The notes beneath the pieces were generated by a model. The model was given only the letters and a program-made list of their open reading frames with translations, made no database searches and was not told the DNA's origin. Made by a program: the position numbers and the translations under genes. A DNA stretch of 64,000 bases from Mycobacterium sp. MYCO198283. GTDB taxonomy: Bacteria; Actinomycetota; Actinomycetes; Mycobacteriales; Mycobacteriaceae. Location of the stretch: assembly GCF_021213805.1 (NCBI RefSeq), contig NZ_JAJQJI010000001.1, positions 565,944 through 629,943 of the forward strand. Direction: 5' to 3'. Each line of letters begins with the position of its first letter. Position 1 is the stretch's first letter. Below are positions 36,673-45,379 of this stretch, piece after piece.

Positions 36673-36771
36673 GTGGTCCTCTTCTACGAACTCCTGCTGG
36701 TCGCGTGCACCGTGGTCATCACCTGGTTCGCGCTGTACGCCGTCTACCGGCTGATCACCGACGAGTCGTGA
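36673..36771 (+). CDS. Leaderless single-pass membrane micro-protein, 32 aa
   Basis: A 32-codon frame with GTG at 36673, 6 bases after TAGACT (36661-36666), a good -10, so likely leaderless. The peptide is one membrane helix ([20 protein letters not shown]) with a charged end ITDES. Its TGA overlaps the GTG of the nitrobindin gene, coupling the two. I recall similar short peptides at this place in other mycobacteria but cannot verify it. Function unknown. Confidence 0.7.
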   Translation: MVLFYELLLVACTVVITWFALYAVYRLITDES

Positions 36772-37418
36772 CCTCGGGCGAACCGACGCCCGGATCCGGC
36801 GACCGCGCGGTCGCGGCGGCCGCCGAGCGCGCCAAGGCCACGGCCGGCCGCAACATCCCGGTATTCGACGACCTTCCGCTGCCCGCCGACACCGCCAACC
36901 TGCGCCAAGGCGCCGATCTGCACGACGCGCTGCTCGCGCTGCTGCCGCTGGTGGGGGTGTGGCGGGGCGAGGGCGAAGGCCACGACGCCCGCGGCGACTA
37001 CCGGTTCGGCCAGCAGATCATCGTGTCGCACGACGGCGGCGACTACCTGAACTGGGAAGCCCGGTCCTGGCGGCTCTCCGAGCAGGGCGACTATCAGCAG
37101 CCGGACCTGCGGGAAACCGGGTACTGGCGGTTCGTCGTCGACCCGGCCGATCCCAGCGAGTCGCAGGCCATCGAACTCCTGCTCGCGCATTCGGCCGGCT
37201 ACGTCGAGTTGTTCTACGGCCGGCCCCGCAACCAGCTGTCGTGGGAGCTGGTCACCGATGCGCTGGCGCGCAGCCGGTCCGGCGTGCTCGTGGGCGGCGC
37301 CAAGCGGCTCTACGGCATCGTCGAGGGCGGCGATCTCGCCTACGTCGAGGAGCGCGTCGACGCCGACGGCGGCCTGGTGCCGCACCTGTCGGCGCGGTTG
37401 TCCCGCCACGTCGGCTGA
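36768..37418 (+). CDS. Nitrobindin / peroxynitrite isomerase family (Rv0813c)
   Basis: A 216-residue beta-barrel protein of the nitrobindin (THAP4/FABP-like) family. The signature GVWRGEGEG lies near residue 65; the proximal heme His is probably in [10 protein letters not shown] near the end. Family members bind ferric heme and isomerise peroxynitrite to nitrate, so it may protect against nitrosative stress. The GTG overlaps the upstream micro-protein stop. A strong hairpin follows the gene. Confidence 0.9.
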   Translation: MTSGEPTPGSGDRAVAAAAERAKATAGRNIPVFDDLPLPADTANLRQGADLHDALLALLPLVGVWRGEGEGHDARGDYRFGQQIIVSHDGGDYLNWEARSWRLSEQGDYQQPDLRETGYWRFVVDPADPSESQAIELLLAHSAGYVELFYGRPRNQLSWELVTDALARSRSGVLVGGAKRLYGIVEGGDLAYVEERVDADGGLVPHLSARLSRHVG

Positions 37419-37458
37419 GCACGCGGTCCGTCGCGGATCTGACCCCCGAACATGAAGC

Positions 37459-37509
37459 GGCCCCCGAGCCGTACGTCTCATCTGGACAAACGATGAGGGC
37501 TCGGGGGCC
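37459..37509. terminator. Strong hairpin, probable bidirectional terminator
   Basis: GGCCCCCGAGCC (37459-37470) and GGCTCGGGGGCC (37498-37509) pair perfectly over 12 bp; inside, CTCAT and ATGAG (37477-37481 and 37493-37497) form a second stem. No T tract follows on either side, usual for mycobacteria. It separates convergent nitrobindin (+) and the leftward RNA from the pabC side. Confidence 0.7.
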
Positions 37510-37640
37510 GGGTGACTGCGGGGAATTCGCCAGCGCCAACACGCTCAGTGATTCCTCGCGGCGGCTGCTAGCCGGCAGTCACCTCACGAGTCCATAAGTC
37601 ACACAATTTCCCGGACCACCTCCTTTCCCGTGTACCAGCG
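37510..37640 (-). ncRNA. Possible leftward untranslated or small-ORF RNA
   Basis: Between the pabC stop and the strong hairpin the minus strand carries AAAGGAGGTG (plus 37617-37626), within a near-complete match to the anti-Shine-Dalgarno complement. It is followed not by a gene but by very short frames, such as ATG-GAC-TCG-TGA (37584-37595), and a small stem CGGCT-AGC-AGCCG. The segment then runs into the 12-bp hairpin. This could be a structured 3' UTR, a regulatory leader or an independent RNA. No family is recognised. Confidence 0.3.
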
Positions 37641-37674
37641 AAGGTACCCGCGGAAGCGGCGGCCGACAACCGAT

Positions 37675-38532
37675 TTACGCCCCGGCGACCGCCGCGTCGA
37701 CGAGTTCGGCGAACCGCGGCGTCAGCGGTGCCGGACGCAGCGGCTCACCGTCGAGCGTGTGCACCCGCGCCTGCAGCGTAATGCTCGATACCAGCCAAAC
37801 CCCTTCTGCCGCAACGAGATCGGCGACGCGCAGTGGCCGGTACTCGCACGGGTGACCGGCGGCGGTGGCGACGTCGAACAGCGCCCGCTGGGTGGTGCCG
37901 TGCAGGATCGGCTGCGTGGGCGGCGGCGTCACCAGCGTTTCGCCGAGGGCGATCACGACGGTCGAGCGCGGACCTTCCAGGACGTAGCCGTCGGAGCTGA
38001 CGAACACGACGTCCCCGGCGCCGCGCGCGGCGCCGTAGCGCAGCGCCGCCATGTTCACCGCGTACGACAGCGTCTTGGCGCCGGCGAGCAGCCACGGCGC
38101 ATCCGACGCCGACGTCGCCAGTCCACGATCGAGTGTCAGCGCCGCCAGCCCATCGCGCCGCACGGCGTGCACCCGCTCGGGCACGGCCGCGACGGTCAGG
38201 TAGGCGGTCGGTGGTCCGCCGCTCTCCCGGCCGCGGCTGTAAACCAGCCGCAGGGCGCCGTCGCCGTCGTCGCAGCGCGCCCACCGGTCGGCGGCCAGCA
38301 GGGCGGCGCGCCGCCAGGCGTCGAGGTCCGGCGCCGGCAGCTCCAGCTGGTCCGCCGACCGGCCGAGCCGGTGCAGATGCGCGTCGAGCCGGCACGGTCG
38401 GCCGTCCCGGACGAGCAGCGTCTCGAACACCCCGTCGCCGCGCACCGCCGCCAGATCGTCGGCGTGCAGCAGCGGAGCGGATGGATCGCAGCTCTCGCCG
38501 TCGGCCGTCACCACCACGCGAATACCGGTCAC
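37675..38532 (-). CDS. pabC: 4-amino-4-deoxychorismate lyase
   Basis: A 285-residue fold-type IV PLP enzyme, homologue of Rv0812. It releases pyruvate from aminodeoxychorismate to give p-aminobenzoate for folate. The PLP lysine is in AGAKTLSYAVN; the cofactor-holding Glu is in YVLEGPRSTV; the N-terminal HADDLAAVRGDGVFET is typical. GTG 38532 is preferred because the M. tuberculosis protein I remember begins near this point; a TTG at 38541 is the alternative. It is divergent from the YgfZ gene. Confidence 0.88.
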   Translation of the reverse strand: MTGIRVVVTADGESCDPSAPLLHADDLAAVRGDGVFETLLVRDGRPCRLDAHLHRLGRSADQLELPAPDLDAWRRAALLAADRWARCDDGDGALRLVYSRGRESGGPPTAYLTVAAVPERVHAVRRDGLAALTLDRGLATSASDAPWLLAGAKTLSYAVNMAALRYGAARGAGDVVFVSSDGYVLEGPRSTVVIALGETLVTPPPTQPILHGTTQRALFDVATAAGHPCEYRPLRVADLVAAEGVWLVSSITLQARVHTLDGEPLRPAPLTPRFAELVDAAVAGA

Positions 38533-38575
38533 GCGCAGCAAGGGTAGCCGTGACGCCCGGTCGTAGAGTTGAGGT

Positions 38576-39682
38576 GTGTCGACCTCCCCTCATGCCGTCC
38601 CCGCTCCCGACTCGAGCCCAGACGCGGGCGCGGTGTGGCACTACGGCGATCCGCTGGGCGAGCAGCGCGCCGCGCTGACCGACGCCGTGGCCGTCGACCG
38701 CTCGCATCGCGCGGTGATCACGCTGACCGGCGGCGAGCGATTGAGTTGGCTGCACACCATCTCGTCCCAGCACGTCAGCGGCCAAGCCGACGGCACGGCG
38801 GTGCAGAACCTGAGCCTCGACGGGCAGGGTCGGGTGGAGGACCACTGGTGGCAGACGGAATCCGGCGGCACCACCTATCTCGACACCGAGCCGTGGCGGG
38901 GTGCGCCACTGCTCGGCTACCTGCAGCGCATGGTGTTCTGGTCGGATGTCACGGTGACGGCCGCGGCCTACGGTGTGCTGTCGCTGCTCGGGCCGGCGCT
39001 GCACGAGCCCGCCGTCCGCGAGGCGCTCGGCGTCGGGGCGCTGCCGGCGCCGTTGGTGGCCGTCGAAACCGCCGACGGTGGCCTGGTGCGCGGCATGCCG
39101 GTCGCGGCCGGCGGACCCGGCGCCGCGGTGGACGTGCTCGCCCCGCACGACCGGATCGCCGACCTGCGCCGGCGGCTGGCGGACGCCGGCGTCCGACCGG
39201 CCGGGGTGTGGGCCTACGAGGCGCACCGCGCGGCGGCCGTGCGCGCGCGGTTGGGCGTCGACACCGACGACCGGACCATTCCCCACGAGGTCGGCTGGAT
39301 CGGCCCGGCCGTCCACCTGGACAAGGGCTGCTACCGCGGCCAGGAGACCGTCGCCCGGGTGCACAACCTCGGCAAGCCGCCGCGGATGCTGGTGCTCACC
39401 CACCTCGACGGCTCCGCCGGTGACGGGCGTCGGCCGGCGCCCGGGGATCCGGTGCTGGCGGGCGGTCGCACCGTCGGCCGACTCGGCACCGTCGTCGACC
39501 ACGTCGACCTCGGGCCCATTGCGCTCGCGCTGGTCAAGCGGGGCATCCCCGCCGACACTGCGCTCACCAGCGGCGGCGAGGTGGTCGCCGAGCTGGTCAT
39601 CGACCCCGACACCGTGCCCGGCGACGACGGCGTGGGCGCCGGCCGGCTCGCGGTCGACCGGCTGCGAGGCGTCACGCGGTGA
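38576..39682 (+). CDS. ygfZ: YgfZ/GcvT-type folate-binding protein
   Basis: A 368-residue protein of the tetrahydrofolate-binding YgfZ family, homologue of Rv0811c, which supports Fe-S cluster enzyme maturation. The family signature KGCYRGQET is present (about residue 255). N-terminal and C-terminal GcvT-like domains flank it. A -10 TAGAGT at 38564-38569 lies 6 bases before GTG 38576, so the mRNA is probably leaderless. Next to pabC, another folate gene, it may share a regulatory region. Confidence 0.9.
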   Translation: MSTSPHAVPAPDSSPDAGAVWHYGDPLGEQRAALTDAVAVDRSHRAVITLTGGERLSWLHTISSQHVSGQADGTAVQNLSLDGQGRVEDHWWQTESGGTTYLDTEPWRGAPLLGYLQRMVFWSDVTVTAAAYGVLSLLGPALHEPAVREALGVGALPAPLVAVETADGGLVRGMPVAAGGPGAAVDVLAPHDRIADLRRRLADAGVRPAGVWAYEAHRAAAVRARLGVDTDDRTIPHEVGWIGPAVHLDKGCYRGQETVARVHNLGKPPRMLVLTHLDGSAGDGRRPAPGDPVLAGGRTVGRLGTVVDHVDLGPIALALVKRGIPADTALTSGGEVVAELVIDPDTVPGDDGVGAGRLAVDRLRGVTR

Positions 39683-39767
39683 CCTGCGCCGCATCCCCAG
39701 GCCGTGCCAGCAGATCGGGCGTCAGCACGCTAAAGTGTTGGCAGGACTAACAAACAGACACTCATAT

Positions 39768-39818
39768 CGGAGCCGCCCCTCATCGGGCCGCTCCGTTATT
39801 GCGCGAGGGGGTTCCCCC
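39768..39818 (+). promoter_or_regulatory. Two hairpins in the DUF3073 5' UTR
   Basis: CGGAGC (39768-39773) pairs with GCTCCG (39790-39795), with inner GCCC/GGGC pairing, and is followed by TTATT, like a terminator or attenuator. Then GGGGG-TT-CCCCC (39807-39818) ends at the base before the ATG and buries the ribosome site GAGGGGG. A likely -10, TAAAGT, is at 39731-39736. The leader may control transcription and translation. Confidence 0.5.
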
Positions 39819-39986
39819 ATGGGCCGCGGCCGGGCAAAGGCGAAGCAGACCAAGGTTGCACGTGAGTTGAAGTACAGCTCGCCGCAGACCGATTTCGAGC
39901 GTCTCCAAAAGGAACTGGCGGGGGCGGACTCCGCCGATGTCGGTGTGCCCGATGGCTGGGACGACGACGACGACTGGCGTCGCTGA
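39819..39986 (+). CDS. DUF3073 protein, 55 aa
   Basis: A 55-residue protein of the actinobacterial DUF3073 family (Rv0810c equivalent). The N-terminus is very basic (GRGRAKAKQTKVARELKY), the C-terminus acidic (DGWDDDDDW). That charge split suits a nucleic-acid or ribosome-associated protein, but the function is unknown. The start codon directly follows a GC hairpin. It converges with purM, 24 bases away. Confidence 0.88.
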   Translation: MGRGRAKAKQTKVARELKYSSPQTDFERLQKELAGADSADVGVPDGWDDDDDWRR

Positions 39987-40010
39987 CATTTCTACCGCGT
40001 CGATTCCGCG

Positions 40011-41081
40011 CTAAAAGCGGGGGTGGCGTCCCACGAGCTCGGCCCGCGCAGCGTCGCGGTGCCCCTTCTCGATCGTTCCCAGTACCCAGCAATTGACGTG
40101 CCGGGCCGTCAGGATGGCCAGCGCCCGATCGGTGTCGGCCGGGCTCACGACGGCCACCATCCCGACGCCCATGTTGAACGTCCGCTCCATCTCCTCGGGA
40201 TCGATGCGGCCGCGATGGGCGATCATGGCGAACACCGGCGCCGGCGTCCACGTCCCGCGGTCGAGCTCGGCGCGCAGCCCCGTCGGCACCACCCGCTCCA
40301 GGTTGCCGGCCAGCCCGCCGCCGGTGACGTGGCAGAACGTCCGCACCTCGGTGTCTGCGGCCAGCGCGAGGCAGTCCTTGGCGTAGATGCGGGTGGGCTC
40401 CAGCAATTCCTCGCCTAGCGTGCGGCCGAACTCCTCGACGTGGCCGGCGAGGTTCATGTGGCCGATCTCCAGCAGCACGTGGCGCGCCAGCGAATAGCCG
40501 TTGGAGTGCAGCCCGCTGGCGGCCATCGCGATGACCACGTCGCCCGGGCGCACCCGGTCGGGGCCCAGCACGTCATCGGCTTCGACGATGCCGACGCCGG
40601 TGGCCGAGATGTCGTACGCGTCGGGGTCCATCAGGCCCGGATGCTCGGCGGTCTCGCCGCCCAGGAGCGCGCACCCGGCCTGCACGCAGCCGTTGGCGAT
40701 GCCGCTACCGATCGCGGCGATCCGCTCCGGAACCGTCCGCCCCACCGCGATGTAGTCCTGCAGGAACAGCGGCTCGGCGCCGCACACCACCAGGTCGTCG
40801 ACCACCATCGCCACCAGGTCGATGCCGACCGTGTCGTGCTTGTCCATCGCCTGGGCGATCGCGACCTTGGTGCCCACACCGTCGGTGGACGCGGCGAGCA
40901 CGGGTTCGCGGTAGCCGCCCTTGAGCGCGAACAGCCCGGCGAACCCCCCGAGTCCGCCGATGACCTCGGGGCGGGTGGCCCTGGCGGCGAGCGGTTTGAG
41001 TAGTTCGACGGCGCGGTCCCCGGCTGCGATGTCGACCCCGGCAGCGGCGTAGGAGGCGCCGAAGTCCGCGGGGTCTTTCAC
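40011..41081 (-). CDS. purM: Phosphoribosylformylglycinamidine cyclo-ligase
   Basis: A 356-residue PurM (AIR synthetase), fifth step of purine synthesis: closes FGAM to AIR using ATP. ATP-site and dimer signatures are LAASTDGVGTK, DLVAMVVDDLVVCGAEPLF, CALLGGETAEHPG and FCHVTGGGLAGN. The start is uncertain: GTG 41081 gives a protein close to the M. tuberculosis length; GTG 41120 would add 13 residues. No other purine gene is adjacent except purF beyond the divergent SDR gene. Confidence 0.94.
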   Translation of the reverse strand: MKDPADFGASYAAAGVDIAAGDRAVELLKPLAARATRPEVIGGLGGFAGLFALKGGYREPVLAASTDGVGTKVAIAQAMDKHDTVGIDLVAMVVDDLVVCGAEPLFLQDYIAVGRTVPERIAAIGSGIANGCVQAGCALLGGETAEHPGLMDPDAYDISATGVGIVEADDVLGPDRVRPGDVVIAMAASGLHSNGYSLARHVLLEIGHMNLAGHVEEFGRTLGEELLEPTRIYAKDCLALAADTEVRTFCHVTGGGLAGNLERVVPTGLRAELDRGTWTPAPVFAMIAHRGRIDPEEMERTFNMGVGMVAVVSPADTDRALAILTARHVNCWVLGTIEKGHRDAARAELVGRHPRF

Positions 41082-41285
41082 CGCGCACTCATTCGATCGG
41101 TGCAGTCCGTCATCGCGCACAAGGGTACCGGTAGCGGTGCGGGCCGGCGGGGGCACGCAGCACACCGCAGCACATGTTCACCCGGCGCCCCGTCGAACGG
41201 ACGTTTGCCGCGGGGCCGCACGGGGCAATCCGCACCGCGTCTCGCTCCGAATAGGCCTACGAGCGGACGACGGAGGGAGTCACGG

Positions 41286-42650
41286 TTGAACGCGCAGGAC
41301 ACGCGGTGCCTGGTCACCGGCGCGACGGGCTACATCGGCGGCCGGTTGGTCCCCCACCTGCTCGCGGCGGGTTACACCGTCCGCGCGATGGCGCGTACAC
41401 CGGAGAAGCTGGCCGACGCGCCGTGGCGCTCCGACGTCGAGGTGGTCCCCGGTGACCTCGACGACGCCGACTCGCTGGTCAAGGCCTTCGACGGCGTCGA
41501 CGTCGTCTACTACCTGGTGCACTCGATGGGGTCCTCGAAGGACTTCGTGGACGCCGAGCGGCGCGCTGCCGAGAACGTTGTCGCCGCGGCCCGCCGCACG
41601 GGCGTGCGCCGCATCGTCTACCTCGGCGGGCTGCATCCGAAGGACACCAAGCTCTCCGATCATCTGGCGTCGCGCACTCAGGTGGGCGACATCCTGCTCG
41701 AGTCCGGCATCGAGACCGTGGTGCTGCAGGCCGGCGTGGTCGTCGGCGCCGGATCGGCGTCGTTCGAGATGATCCGTCACCTCACCGACCGGCTGCCGGT
41801 CATGACGACGCCCAAGTGGGTGCACAACAAGATCCAGCCCATCGCGATCGACGACGCGCTGCACTACCTCACCGGCGCCGCGTCGGCGGCGGTGCCCGAG
41901 TCGCGGACCTGGGACATCGGCGGCCCCGACGTGCTCGAATACGGCGACATGATGCAGGTGTACGCCGAGGCGGCACGGCTGCGGCCCCGACGGTTCGTGG
42001 TGCTGCCGTGGCTGACGCCGTCGCTGGCGAGCCGGTGGATCGGTCTCGTCACGCCGATCCCGCCCGGGCTCGCCGGTCCGCTCATCGAATCGCTGGAGTG
42101 CGACGCGGTGGCGAGCGAACACGACATCGACGCCGTCATCCCGCCGCCGCCGGGGGGTCTCACCCCGTACCGCGAGGCCGTCGAGGCCGCGCTGCGCAGC
42201 ATGCGGACCGGGGATCTCGAACCCGATCCCACCAGGGCGGCACCGGCGGACCGGCTGCCGAGCGACCCGGCGTGGGCCGGTGAAACGGTCTTCCGTGACG
42301 TGCGTTCGGCCGTCACCTCGGCGAGCCCCGACCGGGTGTGGAAGGCGATCGAGGCAGCCACCCAACAGCCCGGCGGCTGGTTCAGTTATCCGCTGGGCGT
42401 CTCCGCACGGCGGTGGACCGTGGAGGCGCACGAGCACGGCAGCCGGATACGCATGCGCGCTACGGGCTTCGGGCCGGGTGAGGCGTGGCTGGAGCTCCGG
42501 GTGACTCCGGACGACGGCGGCGCCCGCTACGAGCAGCGCGTTACGTTCGTGCCGCACGGCCTGGGTGGGCTGGCGTACTGGTACTCATTGTTGCCGCTGC
42601 ACCGCCTCGCGTTCCGGCGGCTGCTCGACTCGGTGCTGCGCGACCGCTGA
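41286..42650 (+). CDS. SDR/NmrA-type oxidoreductase with DUF2867 domain
   Basis: A 454-residue fusion. Residues 1-290 are an atypical short-chain dehydrogenase with NAD(P) motif VTGATGYIGGRL; YYLVHSMG and the YLGGL segment fit NmrA/atypical SDRs, which may lack catalysis. Residues 320-454 are a DUF2867 (START/SRPBCC-like) domain that could bind a lipid. The TTG 41286 is backed by GGAGGGAG 6 bases upstream. Function unknown, perhaps a quinone- or lipid-linked reductase. It ends one base before the convergent purF stop. Confidence 0.82.
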   Translation: MNAQDTRCLVTGATGYIGGRLVPHLLAAGYTVRAMARTPEKLADAPWRSDVEVVPGDLDDADSLVKAFDGVDVVYYLVHSMGSSKDFVDAERRAAENVVAAARRTGVRRIVYLGGLHPKDTKLSDHLASRTQVGDILLESGIETVVLQAGVVVGAGSASFEMIRHLTDRLPVMTTPKWVHNKIQPIAIDDALHYLTGAASAAVPESRTWDIGGPDVLEYGDMMQVYAEAARLRPRRFVVLPWLTPSLASRWIGLVTPIPPGLAGPLIESLECDAVASEHDIDAVIPPPPGGLTPYREAVEAALRSMRTGDLEPDPTRAAPADRLPSDPAWAGETVFRDVRSAVTSASPDRVWKAIEAATQQPGGWFSYPLGVSARRWTVEAHEHGSRIRMRATGFGPGEAWLELRVTPDDGGARYEQRVTFVPHGLGGLAYWYSLLPLHRLAFRRLLDSVLRDR

Positions 42651-42651
42651 G

Positions 42652-44217
42652 CTACGGCCGCCGCAGCGCCGACGCGTTGTCGTTGACGTCCTGCAGCGGC
42701 AGCCCGGTGCGCGCCGCGGTGGCGAGCATGTGTTCGATCACGTTCTTGCCCAGCGCCGATTCGCCCGGCAACTCGATCGGATAGTTGCCGTCGAAGCAGG
42801 CCGAGCACAGCCGCGACGTCGGCTGCTCGGTGGCGGCGATCATGCCCTTCTGCGAAATGTAGCCCAGCGTGTCGGCGCCGATGGCGTGCCGCACCGCGTC
42901 GAGCATCTCCCGGTGGTCGTCGCCGGCGGTGTTGGCGGCGTTGGCGATCAGCTCGGCGGGTGAGGCGAAGTCGATGCCGTAGAAGCACGGCCACTTGACG
43001 GGCGGCGAGGCGATCCGGACGTGAACCTCCAGCGCGCCGGCTTCGCGCAGCATCCGCACCAGCGCGCGCTGGGTGTTGCCGCGCACGATCGAATCGTCCA
43101 CCACCACAAGCCGTTTCCCGCGGATCACTTCCTTGAGCGGGTTCAGCTTCAGCCGGATGCCCAGCTGGCGGATGGTCTGCGACGGCTGGATGAACGTGCG
43201 CCCGACGTAGGCGTTCTTCATCAGCCCCTGCCCGAACGGGATGCCGGACTCCTGGGCGTAACCGACGGCCGCGGGCGTGCCGGACTCGGGCACCCCGATG
43301 ACGAGGTCGGCATCGACGGCGCACTCCCGCGCCAGCCGGCGGCCGATGTCGACGCGCGTGGAGTGCACGGATCTGCCGCCGATGACGCTGTCGGGACGGG
43401 CGAGGTAGACGTACTCGAAGACGCAGCCCTTGGGCTGCGGGTTGGCGAAGCGGGTGGACCGCACGCCGTCGGCGTCGATCGCCAGCAGCTCGCCGGGCTC
43501 GATGTCGCGGACGAAGGAGGCGCCGACGATGTCCAGCGCCGCGGTCTCGGACGCCACGACCCAGCCGCGGTCCAGCCGGCCGAGCGACAGCGGCCGCACG
43601 CCGTACGGATCGCGCGCCGCGTACAGCGTGTTCTCGTCCATGAACGTCAGGCAAAAGGCGCCGCGGACGGTCGGCAGCAGTTCTAGGGCGGCCTGCTCCA
43701 GGGTGGCGTCGGCGGCGCCGTGCGCGAGCAGCGCGCCGAGGATGTCGGAGTCGGTGGTGGCGGCGCCGGGCACCCGCGGGTTGAGCAGCCCGGCGTCGCG
43801 CGCACGGGCGGCGAGCTCGGTGGTGTTGACGAGGTTGCCGTTGTGGCCGATCGCGACGCCGGTGCCGGCGGCGGTGTTGCGGAACACCGGCTGCGCATTC
43901 TCCCAGGTCGTGGACCCGGTGGTGGAGTAGCGGCAGTGCCCGACGGCGACGTGGCCGGGCATGGCGGCCAGCGTCTGCTCGTCGAACACCTGGCTGACGA
44001 GGCCGAGGTCCTTGAACACCAGCACCTGCGAGCCGTCGGCGACCGCGATGCCCGCCGCCTCCTGCCCGCGGTGCTGCAGGGCGTACAGGCCGTAGTAGGT
44101 GAGCTTGGCGACCTCCTCGCCCGGCGCCCAGACGCCGAAGACGCCGCATTCTTCGCGGGGCGGGTTGTCTACGTCGTGCGAGTTGGCTACGTCGTGCTCC
44201 GGCGATGCACAGGTCAC
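42652..44217 (-). CDS. purF: Amidophosphoribosyltransferase
   Basis: A 521-residue PurF, the first committed step of purine synthesis (PRPP + glutamine to phosphoribosylamine). A short propeptide precedes the nucleophile Cys in REECGVFG; YYGLYALQHRGQEAAGI and GHNGN belong to the glutaminase. The PRPP site is VVVDDSIVRGNT. Three late Cys with an earlier one could bind an Fe-S cluster (RLCSACFDGNYP). GTG 44217 has GAGGAG upstream; an ATG at 44289 is possible. Rv0808 equivalent. Confidence 0.95.
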   Translation of the reverse strand: MTCASPEHDVANSHDVDNPPREECGVFGVWAPGEEVAKLTYYGLYALQHRGQEAAGIAVADGSQVLVFKDLGLVSQVFDEQTLAAMPGHVAVGHCRYSTTGSTTWENAQPVFRNTAAGTGVAIGHNGNLVNTTELAARARDAGLLNPRVPGAATTDSDILGALLAHGAADATLEQAALELLPTVRGAFCLTFMDENTLYAARDPYGVRPLSLGRLDRGWVVASETAALDIVGASFVRDIEPGELLAIDADGVRSTRFANPQPKGCVFEYVYLARPDSVIGGRSVHSTRVDIGRRLARECAVDADLVIGVPESGTPAAVGYAQESGIPFGQGLMKNAYVGRTFIQPSQTIRQLGIRLKLNPLKEVIRGKRLVVVDDSIVRGNTQRALVRMLREAGALEVHVRIASPPVKWPCFYGIDFASPAELIANAANTAGDDHREMLDAVRHAIGADTLGYISQKGMIAATEQPTSRLCSACFDGNYPIELPGESALGKNVIEHMLATAARTGLPLQDVNDNASALRRP

Positions 44218-44432
44218 GGTGCGGGCTGCTCCTCGCGAAAAAGAGGGGGTCGGCGTCTGTGAGTCTACGGCGCCCACTCGACTATTCATGCATCGTGCGA
44301 CGGTGCCACCGCACACAACGTCCATCGGGCTTCCGCTATTTCCGGGCGTTAACCACTCCGGGCAGCAGCTGCGCGTTTAGGGGTGACTTGACGCGAGGCC
44401 TTCCTCGTTCAGCGAGCTTGTTCAGCGAGCCG

Positions 44433-44813
44433 CTACAGCGGCACGACCGGTAGCCACCGCGCGATCTCGCCCGCCCGCGAGCCCGACATCGTCAAGTGGT
44501 CGGCCGCGGCGTCCTCGACGGTCAGCAAGCCCGTCGCCAGCAGCAGCCAGGTCCGCGGATCGGCCTCGACGACATTGGGCGGATTGCCGCGGGTGTGCCG
44601 CGGGCCGGGGACGCACTGCACCGCGACGAACGGCGCGACCCGCACTTCGACGCTGGCTCCCGGTGCCGCCTGCGCGAGCGTGCGGGCGGTCAGCCGGACC
44701 GCCGCCGCCAGCTCCGGGCGACCCGGCGTGGGCTGCCGGTCGTCGTGCAGCCAGTCCGCGACCGCCGCCACCGCGGCCCGGGTCGCTGCGGGATCGACCG
44801 AACGAGGGGGCAT
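44433..44813 (-). CDS. Sterol-carrier-like protein (Rv0807 family), 126 aa
   Basis: A 126-residue protein matching the mycobacterial Rv0807 family, annotated as sterol-carrier-type. The N-terminal region is helical (AATRAAVAAVADWL), the core includes SVEVRVAPFVAVQCVPGP and HTRGNPPNVVEADPRTWLLL, with a C-terminal SGSRAGEIARWLP. No membrane helix. It lies downstream of purF in the opposite order from translation, 215 bases away. That gap holds a GTTCAGCGAGC direct repeat and no gene. Confidence 0.85.
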   Translation of the reverse strand: MPPRSVDPAATRAAVAAVADWLHDDRQPTPGRPELAAAVRLTARTLAQAAPGASVEVRVAPFVAVQCVPGPRHTRGNPPNVVEADPRTWLLLATGLLTVEDAAADHLTMSGSRAGEIARWLPVVPL

Positions 44814-44968
44814 GGCGCCGCCATCGTAGCGTCGAGGTGGCACTTGAGCCCGGTCGTCACCGCTGTCCCAGGCGTCACGAGCGCGGATCGATGTCCGCAC
44901 TGCCCGCCTCTGAGCGACAGCCGGGCGTCTGTCGAGGCGGCGACTACCCTGCTTGGCCACTGACCTCC

Positions 44969-45220
44969 ACGCCTCGGCGTTCACTTTCACACCTCGGCGT
45001 TCACTTCTACACCTCGGCGTTCGCTTCCACATGTGGGCGACGACACGCCGACGCAGGCCGCCGTGAGGTGAACGTCGAAGCCCAGGTGTGGAGCTCAGCG
45101 CCGGCGTGTGGAGATCGACACCGAGGCGTGAGAGTCGACGCCGAGGCGTGCACGTCGACACCGAGGCGTGAGCGTCGGCGCCGAGGCGTGAGAGTCGACA
45201 CCGAGGCGTGCAAGTGAGCG
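44969..45220. repeat. Opposed arrays of 20-bp repeats
   Basis: Left arm: three copies of a 20-bp unit, CACGCCTCGGCGTTCACTTT and variants, at 44969, 44989 and 45009. Right arm: about seven and a half copies of the reverse-complement type, such as GAGGCGTGAGAGTCGACGCC, each exactly 20 bp from the next (45063 to about 45220). The arms face each other over a 34-bp middle. There are no unique spacers, so this is not a CRISPR array. It lies in a 566-base gap between two leftward genes that holds no gene I can support. Confidence 0.85.
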
Positions 45221-45379
45221 GGCGAGTCCGTAACCGTCCGTCGACGAGCACGGGCGTCGTCGCGACGCCACACCGACGCGGAGCGCGCCTATCCCCGCTC
45301 GTTGTCGCTCGGAGGCGGGCACTCGCACGATTGGGTCCGCCGAGCGACGGGTGTGGCGCATGTGACAGCCGGCTACCGC

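Noticed and set aside
37252..37542. Leftward 96-codon frame across 37252-37542
   Set aside because: It overlaps the end of the nitrobindin gene and runs through both arms of the 12-bp hairpin; its second half has the composition of a shadow frame.
41176..41182. PHO box before purM
   Set aside because: Only one GTTCACC is present; no second copy at 11 bp.
44969..45220. CRISPR array
   Set aside because: Repeats are contiguous, with no spacers, occur in both orientations, and there are no cas genes.
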